From contig NZ_CCDG010000003.1 of NCBI RefSeq assembly GCF_000723885.1, positions 62,001 to 126,000 on the forward strand: a stretch of DNA of 64,000 nucleotides, written 5' to 3'. Below the pieces are notes generated by a model. That model was not told the DNA's origin. It searched no databases and saw only the letters and a program-made list of their open reading frames with translations. Numbering within the stretch: position 1 is the stretch's first letter; every line of letters starts with the position of its first letter. The stretch comes from Paenibacillus camerounensis (lineage in GTDB: Bacteria > Bacillota > Bacilli > Paenibacillales > Paenibacillaceae). This document shows, piece after piece, positions 62,415-64,000 of this stretch. Position numbers and translations under genes: made by a program.

Positions 62415-63581
62415 ATGAACATTTGGACGATTATGACAGGTGAGCTGCGCAGGCTGCTGCGTTCACGCACCTGGATGCTGAATATGATTCTGCTGCCGAT
62501 TGTGCTGATCTTCCTGCTGGGTGCCTCGTTATCCGGAGTGGTCGGGGGAGGCAGTCCGGAGACCGTAAATCCGGTGAAGGTTGCTATTGTGAACACTGCA
62601 GGGCAAGCTCAGGTGCAATCAGCTATGCTGGATGCTTTTCTGAAGTCGGATGAGGTTCAGCGCTTCATAATTCCTGTAGAGGTGCAGAACCGAGGGGAAG
62701 CGGAAAGCGGACTTCGCACAGGCAAATACGGCTATGCTGTCATTGTGCCTCAGGAATTTGACCGTGACATCCAGAGCGGCGTCCATGCGGAGCTGGAATT
62801 CATTCTAGGTAAAAACCACAGCGACAATACTGCGGCAGGGGCTGTGTTCGACAACTTTCTCAGCGAAATCAACTACAAGCAGGCGGCAGCATTGACGCTG
62901 GGGCCGGAGGCGCTGGCAGCAGTCCAGCCTGTATTGACTGAACAGCCTGCAGTGCAGCTCGGCAATCTCAATAACGGCGGAAAAGATTACACAGCCTCGC
63001 AATTTTACGCGGCGTCGATGCTGCTGATGTTTCTTTTGTACAGCGGGCTTACGGTTACGGGGTCTTTGTTCAGCGAGAGGGAAAACCATACGTTGTTCCG
63101 GATCAATTCGATGCCGGTCAAGGGCTCGCAGCTGTTCATCGGCAAAATGCTCGGGGTCGGCCTCCTTACGGGAGTGCAGTGTGCGGCAATTATCTTTTTT
63201 ACCGATGTGCTGTTCGGCGTGTACTGGGGCAACCGTCCGTGGCTGCTGATGGTGTTCTGCCTGCTGATGATTATCGCCTCGATGATGCTTTCGATCCTTG
63301 CCTGCATGTTATGCCAGACAAGTGAACAGGCCACAAGTGCTGTGAATTTCTTGACGGTAGCGATGACCTTCATGAGCGGAGGCATGCTGCCTCTGCCGGA
63401 TTCCTGGGTGAACAGCGTTGGCGCGTTTACAGTTAACCACTGGGAGCTGCAGGCGATGATCAAAATGATGCTGCATTCCGGGTTTGAGCAGCTGTTGCCC
63501 AACCTGCTGGTGATGTCAGCAATTTGTCTTGTGCTGATTAGCGGAGTGGTCTTCACATACCGGAAGGTGGGTTACCAATGA
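62415..63581 (+). CDS. ABC-2 type exporter permease (LnrM-like)
   Basis: The 388-residue protein has one N-terminal membrane helix (about 20-42), a large extracellular domain (about 45-185) and five further helices (about 195-385, starting QFYAASMLLMFLLYSGLTVT). This is the standard type V / ABC-2 exporter permease layout. It starts 20 bases after the ATPase gene behind AAAGGAG. Its stop overlaps the next permease start by four bases (ATGA), so the two permeases are probably made together and form a heterodimer. Confidence 0.9.
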   Translation: MNIWTIMTGELRRLLRSRTWMLNMILLPIVLIFLLGASLSGVVGGGSPETVNPVKVAIVNTAGQAQVQSAMLDAFLKSDEVQRFIIPVEVQNRGEAESGLRTGKYGYAVIVPQEFDRDIQSGVHAELEFILGKNHSDNTAAGAVFDNFLSEINYKQAAALTLGPEALAAVQPVLTEQPAVQLGNLNNGGKDYTASQFYAASMLLMFLLYSGLTVTGSLFSERENHTLFRINSMPVKGSQLFIGKMLGVGLLTGVQCAAIIFFTDVLFGVYWGNRPWLLMVFCLLMIIASMMLSILACMLCQTSEQATSAVNFLTVAMTFMSGGMLPLPDSWVNSVGAFTVNHWELQAMIKMMLHSGFEQLLPNLLVMSAICLVLISGVVFTYRKVGYQ

Positions 63582-64000
63582 GTAAGATATGGACAATTGG
63601 CTGGAATATGGTCAAACGGACCATCGGCTCCCGCAGAGGGCTGCTGCTGCATATTTTTCTGCCGGGCATCGTAATTGCCGGCATAATCTCCATTACCGGA
63701 GGCAGCGATAACAGCTCCTCTGGTACTGTGCTCTATACTAATCTGGATAACGGTCCGGGAGGCAGGCATCTGCTGGCTGAGCTGAAGGGCACCGGTGAAT
63801 ACGAACTGGCAGAACGTTCTGATGAACAGGCTGTTAAGAAGAGCGTCATTGGCCAGGAGGGCGTTGCCGGGCTGCTGATTCCTCAGGATTACACGGCACA
63901 GTTGCTGGATGGCAGGGAGCCTCAGCTGACCGTATACGAGCTGAAGATCACCGAGGATTCGGTGCTGCTGAAGCTGAAGGCTGAAGCCATTGCCAGACAG
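63578..64000 (+). CDS. ABC-2 type exporter permease, second subunit (LnrN-like), 3' end outside the window
   Basis: The frame stays open from the ATG at 63578 to the end of the window (141 codons). The product starts MSKIWTIGWNMVKRTIGSRR and has one membrane helix near residues 24-44 (GLLLHIFLPGIVIAGIISIT). An extracellular domain follows that parallels that of the upstream permease (VAGLLIPQDYTAQLLDG compares with YGYAVIVPQEFDRDIQSG). It is therefore a paralogous partner subunit, cut off by the window edge. Confidence 0.85.
   Translation, partial: MSKIWTIGWNMVKRTIGSRRGLLLHIFLPGIVIAGIISITGGSDNSSSGTVLYTNLDNGPGGRHLLAELKGTGEYELAERSDEQAVKKSVIGQEGVAGLLIPQDYTAQLLDGREPQLTVYELKITEDSVLLKLKAEAIARQ

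Overview
The window looks like a chromosomal segment of a Paenibacillus-type member of the Bacillota. The grounds are the gene order, strong AGGAGG-type ribosome sites, a programmed-frameshift prfB, sigma-D-style flagellar promoters, an SLH-domain surface protein and a Gram-positive type IV pilus cluster. The backbone follows the order known from Bacillus subtilis: flgK-flgL-yviE-fliW-csrA-hag-flaG-fliD-fliS-fliT, then hpf-secA-prfB-yvjA(YitT family), then ftsE-ftsX-ctpB-minJ. Several blocks interrupt that backbone.

Bases 1-9.9 kb are the late flagellar region: hook-filament junction proteins, the FliW/CsrA switch, flagellin, a dedicated GT2-TPR glycosyltransferase, the filament cap and the export chaperones. 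The hag leader carries a sigma-D-like promoter and a hairpin closely matching a CsrA binding site. A visibly AT-rich seven-gene block at 10.1-17.7 kb follows: a CDP-glycerol-glycerophosphotransferase-like protein, two LicD paralogues, a polysaccharide pyruvyl transferase, a TarI/IspD-like cytidylyltransferase, an extended SDR and a left-handed beta-helix acyltransferase. My best reading is a pathway that decorates a surface glycan, possibly that of the flagellin, with phosphodiester-linked polyol groups. This is the most unusual part of the window.

From 18 to 26 kb come a cold-shock gene, an SLH-domain exoprotein, hpf, secA, frameshifted prfB and a YitT-family membrane protein. From 26.3 to 35.1 kb lies a complete ornithine/arginine route, argCJBDF then argG and argH. 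An arginine-operator-like site overlaps the first promoter. Two copies of a roughly 130-170 bp palindromic intergenic repeat lie before prfB and between argF and argG.

From 35.3 to 50.4 kb, after an esterase, come three minor-pilin-like genes, a large divergent 'choice-of-anchor'/BIG2 surface protein, and pilB-pilT-pilC-pilin-pilD-pilMN(fused)-pilO. From 50.6 to 59.1 kb are cell-envelope genes: an IseA-like inhibitor, a VanW protein, ftsEX, a coiled-coil M23 endopeptidase, CtpB and a MinJ-like PDZ protein. The window closes with a NarL-type two-component pair (minus strand) divergent from an ABC-2 exporter, resembling the linearmycin-resistance LnrJK-LnrLMN arrangement; the last permease runs off the end.

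No rRNA, tRNA, CRISPR array, transposase or phage gene was seen.
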